NCBI GenBank assembly: GCA_016935755.1
Contig: JAFGQI010000125.1
Coordinates: 1-64,000 of the forward strand
Length of the DNA: 64,000 bases
Origin: Anaerolineales bacterium
GTDB taxonomy: Bacteria; Chloroflexota; Anaerolineae; Anaerolineales; UBA4823
Reading direction: 5' to 3'
Positions 18,069-27,898 of this stretch are shown piece by piece. The notes under the pieces are model-generated. The model was not told the DNA's origin, searched no databases, and saw only the letters and a list, made by a program, of their open reading frames with translations. The position numbers were made by a program, and so were the translations under genes. Position 1 is the stretch's first letter, and each line of letters starts with the position of its first letter.

Positions 18069-20828
18069 ATGACTGATAAAGATCTGACCGGAGCCAGGAT
18101 CCGCCAGGATTTCATTGACTTCTTTACTGAGCACAGACATACTTTTGTGCCTTCAGCCTCTCTCGTTCCCGGCGGGGATCAGACGCTGCTTTTCACCAAC
18201 GCCGGGATGGTGCAGTTCAAAGATGTCTTTCTGGGGACAGACCAGCGACCTTACACTCGGGCGACAAACTCGCAGAAGTGCATGCGGGTGGCTGGCAAGC
18301 ATAACGATCTGGATGATGTTGGCCGCGACGACACTCACCACACATTCTTCGAGATGCTCGGCAACTGGTCCTTCGGCGATTACTATAAGAAAGAAGCAAT
18401 CGCCTGGGCCTGGCAGCTGCTCACCGATGTCTGGGGACTGCCGCGGAAGAACTTGTGGGCGACCTGCTTCCGCGATGAAAAAGGGGAAATTCCCGCCGAT
18501 GATGAAGCGGCGGATGAATGGCGCCGCCAACCCGGCATCGATCCAAACCATGTGGTTTTCTTCGGCCGCAAGGATAACTTCTGGGAGATGGCGGAAGTCG
18601 GTCCCTGCGGCCCATGCTCCGAAATTCACCTTGACCGGGGGTCGGCCTACTGCGATATGCAGGGCGTGCCGGGTCATGTCTGCCAGGTGAATGGCGATTG
18701 CAAACGTTTCCTGGAGCTGTGGAACCTGGTTTTCATCCAATACAACCGCCTTGGACCTACCAGCCTGGAGCCTCTTCCCGCCAAGCACGTCGATACGGGC
18801 ATGGGACTGGAAAGAATTGTCTCTGTACTGCAGGATACTCCTTCTAATTATAAGACCGATCTGCTCTTCCCGCTCATTCAGACAGTCCAGGCAATGACGG
18901 GCCAAACCGATGAAGAATATGAAGCCAACCCGACGCCTTACCGGGTAGTTGCTGACCACACCCGCTCGGCGGCTTTCCTGATCGCCGATGGCGTGGTTCC
19001 CGGCAATATCGGTCGAAACTACATCTGCCGCATGATTATCCGCCGGGCAGCGCGTTTTGGCAGCAAGATCGGCCTCAACGAGCCTTTCCTGGCGCGAGTT
19101 GCCGAGCGCGTCCTGGATATTTACGGCGATTTCTACCCCGAACTGGTGCGGAATCGCTCTGCGATCCTGACGAACCTGACCTCCGAAGAAGAGCGTTTCA
19201 AGCGCACCGTGGAAAGCGGCGTGACCCGGCTGGAAAACCTGCTGGCTAAACTGCAAGCCAATGGAGATAAGGTGCTCGAAGGCGAACAAGCCTTTGAGTT
19301 ATATGCCACCTATGGTTTACCGCTCGAGATCACCCGCGATATCGCCCGCGAACAGAACCTGGAGGTAGATGAGCCCGGCTTCCGGCAGGCGATGGAACAG
19401 CACCGCCTTGCCTCTGGCGCGGGCGAAGCCTTCGGGCCGCTGGGCGGCGAAGATGTGGATGTGTACCGCCCGCTCCTGCAATCTTTGCAGGCGGAAGGCA
19501 AACTCGGCGCGCAAGGGGTTCGCTACAACCCTTATGAATTCCTGGAAGCGCAGGGGGAAGTGCTTGGTTTGATCCGAGACGGTCAGGCAATCGAGCAGGC
19601 TGCCGTCGGCGACCTGGTAGAAGTGCTGCTGCCCACCACCGGTTTCTACATCGAATCGGGCGGTCAGGTCTCCGATACAGGCGAAATTTTTGCGACAAAC
19701 ACAACGGGAACAGCGGAATCGCGCTGGAAGATTCGCATTACTGGTATGCGCAAACCGGCCGCCGGGATCATCGTCCATGTGGGCGAGGTGATTACAGGGC
19801 AGCCCAAAGTTGGGGATCCTGTCCTGGCGGTGGTGGACATCCAGCGCCGCCGCGACATTATGCGCAACCACACTGCCACCCACCTGCTGCATGCCGAACT
19901 GCGCCGCGAGCTTGGCGACCATGCTCGCCAGGCCGGTTCGCTGGTTGCTCCAGATCACCTGCGTTTTGACTTCACCCACCCCCAGGCGGTCACTCCCGAA
20001 CAGCTAGAGCGAATCGAAGCCGGGGTAAACCGCGCCATCCTGGGCGATTATCACCTGAACATCGCCGTTAAACCGTTGCAGCAAGCCATAAGCGAAGGGG
20101 CAACCGCCTTATTTGGCGAAAAATATGGCGAGACTGTGCGTAATATCACCATTGGAGAACCTGATATTTTCTCCAATGAATTGTGCGGCGGCACCCATGT
20201 TGATGAGACCGGCGATATCGGCGTCTTTTTGATCACCAGCGAAGGCAGCACCGCAGCAGGCATCCGCCGGATCGAAGCCGTCACCGGGCGCGGCGCCTAT
20301 GAATTGATTCAGCGCCGCTTTGCCGCCCTGCGCCAGACCGCCCATCTGCTGTCCTCTGCGCTTGAGGAAACTCCTGGGCGGGCGGCAGAAGTGCTGGCTG
20401 AGCTGGAGGCGATGCGCAAGCAGATTGCCAGCCTGCGCAATGAGCTGGTGACGGCCTCTTTTATCCAGCATCTGGAGACCGCGCCAATGGTAGAGGATAT
20501 CCCCTATCTGGCTGTCACCCTGCCAGATGCTGACGCCGACGCCTTGCGCCTGATGGCAGATCGCTTTCGCCAGCGCTACCCCAACGGGGTGGTGGTGCTG
20601 GCCTCGGTCGGCAAGGATGGCAAACCGGTCGTCATTGCTGCTGTCAGTGATGACCTGGTTCAGCGAGGCATCCAGGCGGGCGAGCTGGTAAAACACGTGG
20701 CCGCCCCACTGGGCGGAGGTGGCGGGGGCAGACCAACCCTGGCCCAGGCAGGCGGTAAAGATGCCAGCAAACTGCCAGAAGCTCTGGCAAGTGTGAGATC
20801 GTGGTTAGAAGCGAAGCTCAGCAGGTAA
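18069..20828 (+). CDS. alaS: Alanyl-tRNA synthetase
   Basis: 919 aa, slightly longer than the usual 870-880. ATG at 18069 with GGAG five nt upstream. The N-terminal class II core starts ARIRQDFIDFF and includes the FTNAGMVQFKDVFLG motif 2 region. The editing domain carries the zinc motifs HTATH (in RNHTATHLLHAEL) and CGGTH near residue 715, and the DHHA1-type C-terminal domain ends in GGGGGGRPTLAQAGG. The extra length is in the middle, where QGVRYNPYEFLEAQGEVLGL and neighbours form an insert before the editing domain. It charges tRNA-Ala and clears mischarged Ser and Gly. The downstream gene starts 29 nt after the stop. Confidence 0.97.
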   Translation: MTDKDLTGARIRQDFIDFFTEHRHTFVPSASLVPGGDQTLLFTNAGMVQFKDVFLGTDQRPYTRATNSQKCMRVAGKHNDLDDVGRDDTHHTFFEMLGNWSFGDYYKKEAIAWAWQLLTDVWGLPRKNLWATCFRDEKGEIPADDEAADEWRRQPGIDPNHVVFFGRKDNFWEMAEVGPCGPCSEIHLDRGSAYCDMQGVPGHVCQVNGDCKRFLELWNLVFIQYNRLGPTSLEPLPAKHVDTGMGLERIVSVLQDTPSNYKTDLLFPLIQTVQAMTGQTDEEYEANPTPYRVVADHTRSAAFLIADGVVPGNIGRNYICRMIIRRAARFGSKIGLNEPFLARVAERVLDIYGDFYPELVRNRSAILTNLTSEEERFKRTVESGVTRLENLLAKLQANGDKVLEGEQAFELYATYGLPLEITRDIAREQNLEVDEPGFRQAMEQHRLASGAGEAFGPLGGEDVDVYRPLLQSLQAEGKLGAQGVRYNPYEFLEAQGEVLGLIRDGQAIEQAAVGDLVEVLLPTTGFYIESGGQVSDTGEIFATNTTGTAESRWKIRITGMRKPAAGIIVHVGEVITGQPKVGDPVLAVVDIQRRRDIMRNHTATHLLHAELRRELGDHARQAGSLVAPDHLRFDFTHPQAVTPEQLERIEAGVNRAILGDYHLNIAVKPLQQAISEGATALFGEKYGETVRNITIGEPDIFSNELCGGTHVDETGDIGVFLITSEGSTAAGIRRIEAVTGRGAYELIQRRFAALRQTAHLLSSALEETPGRAAEVLAELEAMRKQIASLRNELVTASFIQHLETAPMVEDIPYLAVTLPDADADALRLMADRFRQRYPNGVVVLASVGKDGKPVVIAAVSDDLVQRGIQAGELVKHVAAPLGGGGGGRPTLAQAGGKDASKLPEALASVRSWLEAKLSR

Positions 20829-20857
20829 TCCTCGAGAAGCCACCTGCGGAGAAATCT

Positions 20858-22906
20858 ATGCCCAGGATCAGATTTGGCCCCAGGCTGGTTCCTCTCGCGC
20901 TGCTGCTCTTATGCTTGCTCAGCTTTGGGGCGCTGATTGCCAGGCTGGGTTTTTACTGGGACGATTGGCCTTCCGTTTGGCTCTATCATTTCTTCGGACC
21001 TGAAAGCTTCCATACCGGCTTCTCTGAGGACCGCCCTCTGCTGGCCTGGGTCTTTATCCTGACCACCTCCCTGGTAGGCGAATCGATGCCAGGGTGGCAG
21101 CTGCTGGGCATCCTGGCACGCTGGCTGACCGGTCTGTCGTTTTGGTGGATGCTGCGCCAGCTGTGGCCCAGGCATACCATGCAGATTACCTGGGCTGCGC
21201 TTTTGTTTGTCGTCTATCCTGGGTTTCGCCAGCAGTACATCTCCGTCACCTACAGCAATGCGCTGCTGGTGTATGCGCTCTACCTGACCTCCATCGCTGC
21301 GATGATCCAGGCGCAGCGAAAACCGGGCTGGTACTGGCCTCTCATGCTGTTCTCGATTGCCGCCGCCGCGATCAGCCTGTTCATCTCCGAATATTTCTTT
21401 GGGCTGGAGTTCTTGCGCCCGCTTATTCTATGGCTGGTTCAGAACAAACCGGGGCAGGGGTGGCGCTCTCGCCTGGGTAAGATTGCCCTGCAGTGGGCGC
21501 CTTACCTTGCTGTCGTGGTCTTATTCGTGTATTGGAGATTGTTCCTGCACACCAACCCGCGCGGCTCGATTGTGATTTTCCAATACCTGAGCGAAAACCC
21601 CCTGCAGACGATTTTGTATCACCTCAAGACCATTTCCTGGGATCTGCTGGAGATCAACCTGCTGGCCTGGATCAAGACCACGAATGTGTTGGGGCTGCTG
21701 GATTTCAGCCCGTTCTATATATTGCTCTACATTTTCATCGTCATCAGTTCAGCATTTGTGGTGATATACTTTTTAGCACATTTCGAGGCAAAAAATGGGG
21801 CAGAAGACGCGACCAACCCTCCAGAGACTGCCCGGTCTTGGGGCTGGCAGGCGGTCGTGGTCGGCTTATGGGCCGTGCTGGTAGCCGGGCTGCCGGTGTG
21901 GGTGACTGATCTGCATATTGAGCTGATTTTCCCCTGGGATCGCTTTACCCTGCCCATGATGGTCGGGGCATCGATTCTATTAGCAGGCTTGCTGAGTCTT
22001 TTGAACCGCCCTGCGCGCCAAAATGCAGTCATCCTGGCGATTCTGATCAGCCTGTCGGCAGGGATGCACTTCCACGATGCGCTGATGTATCGCAAGGAAT
22101 GGCTGGCCCAAAAGGATTTCTTGTGGCAGTTAGCCTGGCGTGTTCCCGGGTTGAAGGAAGGCACCACCCTGCTCACAGCGGAATTGCCCTTCACATACTA
22201 TAGCGATAACTCGTTAACCGCCCCTCTCAATTGGACTTATTCACCTGACCATGTCTCAGCCAAGATGCCGTACATGCTGTATGACATCGAATCTCGACTG
22301 GGCAAATGGCTGACAGCCATTGAGCCTGATGTCAGCATTGACCAGCCCTACCGGGCAGCCTCGTTCAATGGCACAACCTCCCAGGCGGTCGTTTTTTTCT
22401 ACGCCCCACCTCGCTGCCTGAAAGTCATGCATCCCGTGTTAGATCGCAACCTGCCCTACAAACCCATCTATATCCCCGAAGCTCTGCCGCTCTCCAAACC
22501 AGACCTGATCCTCACCGAGGTGGCAGACCCCGCCAGGCCCCCAGAGGCGATCCTGGGTGAAGAGCCCGCGCCAGACTGGTGCACCTATTTCGAAAAAGCA
22601 GAACTTGCCAGCCAGGCAGAAGATTGGGAGCAGGTCGTCAGCCTTGGAGAAAAGGCATTCGCATTGGGGAAAAAGTTCGACCGTGAAACTGCTTCAGAAT
22701 TGGTCCCTTTCATCCTGGGATATGCACATGCCGGTCAGTGGGATAAAGCGGTAAAATTATCTCTTCAGGCTTACGAGGCCTCGCCTAAGATGGAAAATAT
22801 GTTATGCACCAGTTGGCTCTGGTTGAAGCAAACGACCGCTCAAGATGCTCAACGAGCCGACGCCTTTGAACAGATCGAGGCAATACTTGCATGTCAGCTA
22901 AAATGA
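20858..22906 (+). CDS. GT-C-like multi-pass membrane glycosyltransferase candidate (paralogue 1)
   Basis: 682 aa from the ATG at 20858, chosen for GGAGA 7-10 nt upstream; an in-frame GTG at 20801 would overlap alaS. Ten or more hydrophobic helices fill residues 1 to about 430. A YWDDW motif with Asp35-Asp36 lies right after the first helix, the position of the catalytic acidic residues in GT-C glycosyltransferases using polyprenyl-phosphate sugars. About residues 430-570 form a soluble extracytoplasmic-type region and the last 90 residues are TPR-like helices (WEQVVSLGEKAFALGKKF, WDKAVKLSLQAYEA). It is clearly paralogous to the gene at 25822. Location inside a GT2/WecD/WecE block suggests transfer of an amino-deoxysugar at the cell surface, which is inference. 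Confidence 0.78.
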   Translation: MPRIRFGPRLVPLALLLLCLLSFGALIARLGFYWDDWPSVWLYHFFGPESFHTGFSEDRPLLAWVFILTTSLVGESMPGWQLLGILARWLTGLSFWWMLRQLWPRHTMQITWAALLFVVYPGFRQQYISVTYSNALLVYALYLTSIAAMIQAQRKPGWYWPLMLFSIAAAAISLFISEYFFGLEFLRPLILWLVQNKPGQGWRSRLGKIALQWAPYLAVVVLFVYWRLFLHTNPRGSIVIFQYLSENPLQTILYHLKTISWDLLEINLLAWIKTTNVLGLLDFSPFYILLYIFIVISSAFVVIYFLAHFEAKNGAEDATNPPETARSWGWQAVVVGLWAVLVAGLPVWVTDLHIELIFPWDRFTLPMMVGASILLAGLLSLLNRPARQNAVILAILISLSAGMHFHDALMYRKEWLAQKDFLWQLAWRVPGLKEGTTLLTAELPFTYYSDNSLTAPLNWTYSPDHVSAKMPYMLYDIESRLGKWLTAIEPDVSIDQPYRAASFNGTTSQAVVFFYAPPRCLKVMHPVLDRNLPYKPIYIPEALPLSKPDLILTEVADPARPPEAILGEEPAPDWCTYFEKAELASQAEDWEQVVSLGEKAFALGKKFDRETASELVPFILGYAHAGQWDKAVKLSLQAYEASPKMENMLCTSWLWLKQTTAQDAQRADAFEQIEAILACQLK

Positions 22907-23859
22907 GCGCAACATCAATTTCGCTGGTCATTCCGGTTTATAACAGCCAGGACTCACTCGAGAAACTCATCCAGCGCCTGGGTGAAAACCTGCCTTCCCT
23001 GGCGCCAGAGTTCGAGGTGCTCCTGGTGAATGATGGCAGCCGTGACGAGAGTTGGCAGGAGATAATCCGCCTGAGCCAGGCGCATCCCTGGGTGCGCGGC
23101 ATAAACCTGATGCGCAATTATGGGCAGCATAACGCACTCCTGTGCGGCCTGCGTGCGGCGCGCCATCCGGTGGTGATTACCATCGATGATGATTTACAGC
23201 ACCCGCCCGAAGAAATTCATAAGCTGCTGGAGGAGCTTGACCGGGGCTTTGACGTGGTTTACGGCACCCCTATGCGGCAGCAGCACAGCTTATGGCGCAA
23301 CCTGGCTTCTTACTTCACCCGCCTGGCTTTACAAAGCGCCATGGGGATAGAAAATGCCCGCAAGGTGAGCGCCTTCCGCGCCATCCGCACTCAGGTGCGG
23401 GAGTCCTTCGCAAATTACCAGAGCCCGGAAGTGACTCTGGACGTGCTGCTCACCTGGGGGACAACCCGTTTCTCTGCCGTGCCCGTGCAGCACGAAGCCC
23501 GGCAGGTTGGAAAATCAAACTATACCTTGCATAAATTGATCGTGCACGCCATCAATATGATCACCGGTTTCACCGTTTTGCCTCTGCAGCTAGCCAGTCT
23601 GATGGGCTTCAGTTTTGCCCTGTTTGGACTGCTGCTGTTGATCTATGTTGTAGGTCGTTACCTGATCCAGGGCGGCAGCGTCCCGGGTTTCCCCTTTCTG
23701 GCCTCAACCATTGCAATTTTCTCGGGTGTACAATTGTTTGCCCTGGGGATCATTGGAGAATACCTGGCGCGTATGCACTTCCGGTTGATGGAAAAACCTA
23801 CCTACGTGGTGCGTGAGCGAACGAATGCTCAAGAGGAGAATACACAAGATGACAGATGA
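22891..23859 (+). CDS. Family 2 glycosyltransferase (polyprenyl-phosphate sugar synthase type)
   Basis: 322 aa, overlapping the previous gene by 16 nt, which indicates translational coupling; a second ATG lies four codons in. The GT2 core begins SLVIPVYNSQDSL and has VLLVNDGSRDES, the metal-binding TIDDDLQHPPEEI and a GTPMRQQHSLWR segment. Two C-terminal membrane helices (about 230-255 and 265-290) follow, as in DPM1/ArnC/GtrB enzymes that load a sugar onto polyprenyl phosphate. It is a plausible donor-maker for one of the two GT-C-like proteins that flank it. Confidence 0.9.
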   Translation: MSAKMSATSISLVIPVYNSQDSLEKLIQRLGENLPSLAPEFEVLLVNDGSRDESWQEIIRLSQAHPWVRGINLMRNYGQHNALLCGLRAARHPVVITIDDDLQHPPEEIHKLLEELDRGFDVVYGTPMRQQHSLWRNLASYFTRLALQSAMGIENARKVSAFRAIRTQVRESFANYQSPEVTLDVLLTWGTTRFSAVPVQHEARQVGKSNYTLHKLIVHAINMITGFTVLPLQLASLMGFSFALFGLLLLIYVVGRYLIQGGSVPGFPFLASTIAIFSGVQLFALGIIGEYLARMHFRLMEKPTYVVRERTNAQEENTQDDR

Positions 23860-24592
23860 GCCCTGCCTGTTTCTCCAATGGGACACCGATTTCTTTGGCT
23901 ATCGCATTGCACGGGCGGCTGTCTCCGCGTTGGATGATCAGACCGTCAAATCAATTTACAACTGGTGTGAGCTCCACCGCATCGAATGCCTGTACTTTTT
24001 GGCCGGCGCGGAGGATCGCCAAACCATCCGATTGGCAGAAAATAACGGCTTCCGACTGGTTGAAATCCGCTTGAACATGGAACGCTCCTTGCGAGCATGG
24101 GATCCTGAAACCAGACCACGCCAGGCCGAAGATGTTATCATCCGGAACGCCACACCGGAAGATGTGCCCGTCTGCCAGGATATCGCCCGCACCAGTTATG
24201 TAGATTCACGCTATTACTTCGATGAGCATTTTTCGGAAGAAAAATGGCAGGCCTATTACGCCACCTGGATCAAGAAAAGCCTGCAGGGAGGCGCAGAGCT
24301 TGCCCTGGTGGCCGAAAAAGACAATCAAGTCGTCGGGTATATCACCGGTGTGCTCAGTAAAGAAAAGCCAGAAGCCATGTACGAACTGACTGGTGTAAGA
24401 GAGACCGCCCGGAAAGCCGGTGTGGGCCAGGAATTATTCCGCGCCGGGCTGGACTGGTATGTGCGTCATGGCATCCAGTATGTCTGGCTGGCGACCCAGG
24501 GGCGCAATGTGCCCACCCAACGCATGGTGCAGCGCAATGGCCTCATCACTCGTTCCTGTCAGCTCTATTATCATAAATGGTTCGTGGATTAA
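23849..24592 (+). CDS. GNAT acetyltransferase, dTDP-fucosamine (WecD-like) type
   Basis: 247 aa from the ATG at 23849, which overlaps the GT2 stop by 11 nt and has AAGAGGAGA 9-18 nt upstream; the longer reading frame from 23813 is not needed. The N-terminal domain begins LFLQWDTDFFGYRIAR, the signature of WecD/RffC-like acetyltransferases. The C-terminal GNAT fold is marked by VVGYITGVL, the acetyl-CoA loop RKAGVGQELF and YVWLATQGRNVPTQRMVQRN. WecD acetylates dTDP-4-amino-4,6-dideoxygalactose to dTDP-Fuc4NAc. The transaminase making that substrate, WecE, is the next gene, so this assignment is supported by context. Confidence 0.85.
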   Translation: MTDEPCLFLQWDTDFFGYRIARAAVSALDDQTVKSIYNWCELHRIECLYFLAGAEDRQTIRLAENNGFRLVEIRLNMERSLRAWDPETRPRQAEDVIIRNATPEDVPVCQDIARTSYVDSRYYFDEHFSEEKWQAYYATWIKKSLQGGAELALVAEKDNQVVGYITGVLSKEKPEAMYELTGVRETARKAGVGQELFRAGLDWYVRHGIQYVWLATQGRNVPTQRMVQRNGLITRSCQLYYHKWFVD

Positions 24593-24628
24593 ACTCTCAA
24601 GGATGATCGTTTTTAGACGATAACAGCT

Positions 24629-25774
24629 ATGTCAAACATCAAAATACCCTATAACAAAGCCTGCCTGGTCGGCAATGAACTGGAATATATGACTCAGGCG
24701 GTGCAAAATCAGCATATATCTGGCGATGGGCCGTTCACCCGTAAATGCCACGCCTTCCTGGAAGAATTTCTGGGAATTCCAAAAGCGCTGCTGACCACCT
24801 CCTGCACACATGCCCTGGAATTGATGGCCTTCCTGCTGAAGATCCAGCCCGGGGATGAAGTCATCATGCCCTCATTCACGTTTGTCTCCACGGTCAACGC
24901 GTTCGTCAACCGAGGCGCTCGCCCTGTTTTTGTCGATATCCGCCCGGACACCTTGAACCTGGATGAGACCAGGCTGGAAGGGTTAATTACGCCGCGCATC
25001 AAAGCGATCATCGCTGTCCATTATGCCGGGGTAAGCTGTGCAATGGATGCCATCCTGGAAATCGCCGGTCGCCACCACATCCCGGTGGTCGAAGATAACG
25101 CCCACGGCTTATTTGGTAAATATAAGGGGAAACTCCTGGGCACATTCGGGTGTCTGGCGACGCAGAGCTTCCATGAAACCAAGAACATCACCTGCGGCGA
25201 GGGAGGCGCCCTGCTGATTAACGACCCGCAGTATATCGAACGGGCGGAGATCTTGCGTGAGAAGGGCACCAACCGCTCCCGCTTCTTCCGCGGCCTGGTG
25301 GACAAGTACACCTGGGTGGATCAGGGATCAAGCTACCTGCCATCCGATATATTGGCGGGTTTCTTGTATGCCCAATTTGAAAATTACCAGAAAATCCAGG
25401 AGCGGCGAAGAACAATCTGGGATTATTATTACGCACATCTAGGGGAGTGGGCAGAAAAGGTCGGCGCTCGCTTGCCGTTCATTCCAGCAGAGTGTGAGCA
25501 TCCTGCTCACATCTTCTACCTGCTGCTGCCATCCCTGGAATATCGCCAGTCACTGATTGAACATCTCAAGAGCAGAGAGATTTTAAGCGTTTTTCACTAC
25601 CTGCCCCTGCATATCTCAGATATGGGTCGAAAATTCGGCGGTAAAGTTGGCGATTGCCCGGTGACTGAAGCTGTCAGCGACCGCCTGTTACGGCTGCCTC
25701 TCTATTACGATTTAAGTCAGGCCGATCAGGACCAGGTTCTGGAAGCTATCTATTCCCATCGCGATCTCTCTTGA
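24629..25774 (+). CDS. wecE: dTDP-4-amino-4,6-dideoxygalactose transaminase (WecE/RffA)
   Basis: 381 aa, normal for the family. It begins IPYNKACLVGNELEYM and has SGDGPFTRKC, the cofactor segment TTSCTHALELMA, VVEDNAHGLFGKYKGK, and SFHETKNITCGEGGAL, where the lysine near residue 185 forms the Schiff base with PLP. It converts dTDP-4-keto-6-deoxyglucose to dTDP-4-amino-4,6-dideoxygalactose using glutamate. With the WecD-like gene upstream it completes the last two steps to dTDP-Fuc4NAc. The dTDP-sugar supply genes (rmlA, rmlB) are not in this window. The ribosome binding site is weak. Confidence 0.93.
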   Translation: MSNIKIPYNKACLVGNELEYMTQAVQNQHISGDGPFTRKCHAFLEEFLGIPKALLTTSCTHALELMAFLLKIQPGDEVIMPSFTFVSTVNAFVNRGARPVFVDIRPDTLNLDETRLEGLITPRIKAIIAVHYAGVSCAMDAILEIAGRHHIPVVEDNAHGLFGKYKGKLLGTFGCLATQSFHETKNITCGEGGALLINDPQYIERAEILREKGTNRSRFFRGLVDKYTWVDQGSSYLPSDILAGFLYAQFENYQKIQERRRTIWDYYYAHLGEWAEKVGARLPFIPAECEHPAHIFYLLLPSLEYRQSLIEHLKSREILSVFHYLPLHISDMGRKFGGKVGDCPVTEAVSDRLLRLPLYYDLSQADQDQVLEAIYSHRDLS

Positions 25775-25821
25775 ACCTCCAACGAACTCCCCTGCTTCCT
25801 GTTCGTAAGCATCGCTGAAAC

Positions 25822-27864
25822 ATGCAGAAGCTATCATCCCCGCATTGGACAATCCCTGTAGCGCTGTTGCTGATCTGCGCAGTCAGTTTTGGCGCTCTGA
25901 TCAACAACCTGGGGTTCTATTGGGATGACTGGTCGATTATGTGGTATGCCCATTTCTTAAGCCCAGCCGATCTCCATCAGGCTTATGCCGTGGACCGCCC
26001 GCTGTTATCTGGCATCATCGCAGTTACCACAAAGCTGCTGGGCGAATCTCCACTGGGCTGGCAGATTTTTGCTATTCTCACCCGTTGGCTGTCTTGCCTG
26101 GCTCTCTGGTGGGCCTTAACTATTCTCTGGCCCCAGCGTGTGGGCCTGGTCGCCAGCATCACGATGCTGTTTGCCATCTACCCGGGTTTCAAACAACAGC
26201 ATATCGCCATCACTTATGGCATCGGTTTTATCTTGATCGGCGTTTTCCTTCTATCTCTGGCAACCATGCTGCTGGCGATGCAGAAGAAGCGCTGGTTTTG
26301 GCCGCTGTATCTCCTTTCAATAGCATTCAGCGGGTATGCCATGTTCGTGTCCGAATATTTCTTCGGACTGGAGTTTCTACGGCCCATTTTAATCTGGCTG
26401 ATTCTAGGCCAAACACTCCCCAACACCCGCCAAAGGCTGCAGCGAGTCATCCTTTACCAGCTGCCATACCTGGCATTGAGCGCGCTGTTTATCATCTGGA
26501 GGCTGACCAATATCACCCCACGGGCGGAAATTACCATTTTCGAACAATTCAACACCAATCCATGGGCCGGCATAGGAGAGCTTTTGAGCAAGATTTTTCA
26601 AGGCATCTACCTGAGCCTCGTGCTGGCCTGGAAGCAGACGGTGAACTTTTTTAGCCTGTTGGAGATGAATAAGCTGACCCTGACCCATTACCTGGCAGTA
26701 ACCGGGTTGACGGCTGCATTTATAATGATCTATCTGGCCTTGCTGCGCAATCATTTTGTTAATCTTGAAAAGAATCCTCCTGCGCCTGAACGGAGGTGGG
26801 GAGTGGAAAGCATCCTGCTCGGTTTGTTCGCTTTGCTGGTCGGTGGTATTCCGATTTGGGTCACCAACCTGCAAATGTCCCTTTCATTCAGCGAAGACCG
26901 CTTCACGCTGCCGATGATGCTCGGCGCGTCGTTAGTCCTGGCGGGCCTGATCTGGGCAATACCACGCGCCTATCTGCAGAAGGCAATCCTGGTGGGGGTA
27001 GCTGTGGGACTGGCTGCCGGTATGCATTTCCAGACCACGCTTTCCTTTCAGAAAGAGTGGGTGGAACAAAAAAATTTCTTCTGGCAGCTGTCCTGGAGAG
27101 TGCCCGGGATCAAGCCAAATACAACTCTGATGGTGCTGGATACTCCCTTCATATACAATTGGGATAATTCGCTCAGCGCTCTGCTGAATTGGATCTATGC
27201 CCCTGACTGGGATGGTCGCGACCTGCCTTATTTATTCTACAACGTGGATGTTCACCAGAAAAAAGATCGCGATGTGTTCGAAAAGGATCTGCCCATCAGC
27301 GTTGATATCCGCAACACGCATTTTGAGGGCTCGACCTCGCAATCCATTGTCGTGATCTACCGGCCTCCAGCTTGCTTAAGAATTATCAATCCTAAAACAG
27401 ATCAGCGCTATCCTGACCAGACTCGCGACTATCTGCGCATCCTGGCTATCTCCAGGCCCAGTTTAGTTATTACCGAGACTGACACCGCGGCTGAACCTCC
27501 CACACACATTTTTGGGCCTGAGCCAGCCAAGGACTGGTGTTATTATTATGGAAAAGCCGAACTTGCCCGGCAGCGGCAGGATTGGGCTGAGGTAGTGAAT
27601 CTAGGGAACCAGGCGTTAAATCTTGAGAGGAAATTTGACCGTCGTAATGCAGTGGAATTGATGCCTTATATTGAAGGTTACGCCCAAACAGACCAATGGG
27701 AACGAGCTTTGCAACTATCCCTGAAAACCTATCAGTCGTGGGATAAAATGCGCCCCATGCTGTGTGACCTGTGGAAAAAAATCCTGCAGGAGAAGCCTAT
27801 CAACTCCATTGATCAGTCTATCCTGGAAAGCCTGCAGGAGAGCTTACAATGCTATATCCAATGA
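25822..27864 (+). CDS. GT-C-like multi-pass membrane glycosyltransferase candidate (paralogue 2)
   Basis: 680 aa, collinear with the gene at 20858: same first helix, the same YWDDW motif with Asp35-Asp36, DRPLLSG, SEYFFGLEFLRP, DRFTLPMM, the same soluble region and TPR-like C-terminus (WAEVVNLGNQALNLERKF). The two differ enough to be an old duplication. No strong ribosome binding site is seen before the ATG at 25822, so it may depend on its own weak promoter or on coupling. Its location at the far end of the GT2/WecD/WecE block suggests two transferases acting on related acceptors or linkages. Confidence 0.78.
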   Translation: MQKLSSPHWTIPVALLLICAVSFGALINNLGFYWDDWSIMWYAHFLSPADLHQAYAVDRPLLSGIIAVTTKLLGESPLGWQIFAILTRWLSCLALWWALTILWPQRVGLVASITMLFAIYPGFKQQHIAITYGIGFILIGVFLLSLATMLLAMQKKRWFWPLYLLSIAFSGYAMFVSEYFFGLEFLRPILIWLILGQTLPNTRQRLQRVILYQLPYLALSALFIIWRLTNITPRAEITIFEQFNTNPWAGIGELLSKIFQGIYLSLVLAWKQTVNFFSLLEMNKLTLTHYLAVTGLTAAFIMIYLALLRNHFVNLEKNPPAPERRWGVESILLGLFALLVGGIPIWVTNLQMSLSFSEDRFTLPMMLGASLVLAGLIWAIPRAYLQKAILVGVAVGLAAGMHFQTTLSFQKEWVEQKNFFWQLSWRVPGIKPNTTLMVLDTPFIYNWDNSLSALLNWIYAPDWDGRDLPYLFYNVDVHQKKDRDVFEKDLPISVDIRNTHFEGSTSQSIVVIYRPPACLRIINPKTDQRYPDQTRDYLRILAISRPSLVITETDTAAEPPTHIFGPEPAKDWCYYYGKAELARQRQDWAEVVNLGNQALNLERKFDRRNAVELMPYIEGYAQTDQWERALQLSLKTYQSWDKMRPMLCDLWKKILQEKPINSIDQSILESLQESLQCYIQ

Positions 27865-27898
27865 CCTGGCGGCAGCCGTGAGGTCATAATGGAGACAG

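Noticed and set aside
18153-19289. 378-codon open frame antisense to alaS
   Set aside because: It is the mirror of a GC-rich, well-conserved alaS coding region, has no ribosome binding site and no recognisable domain.
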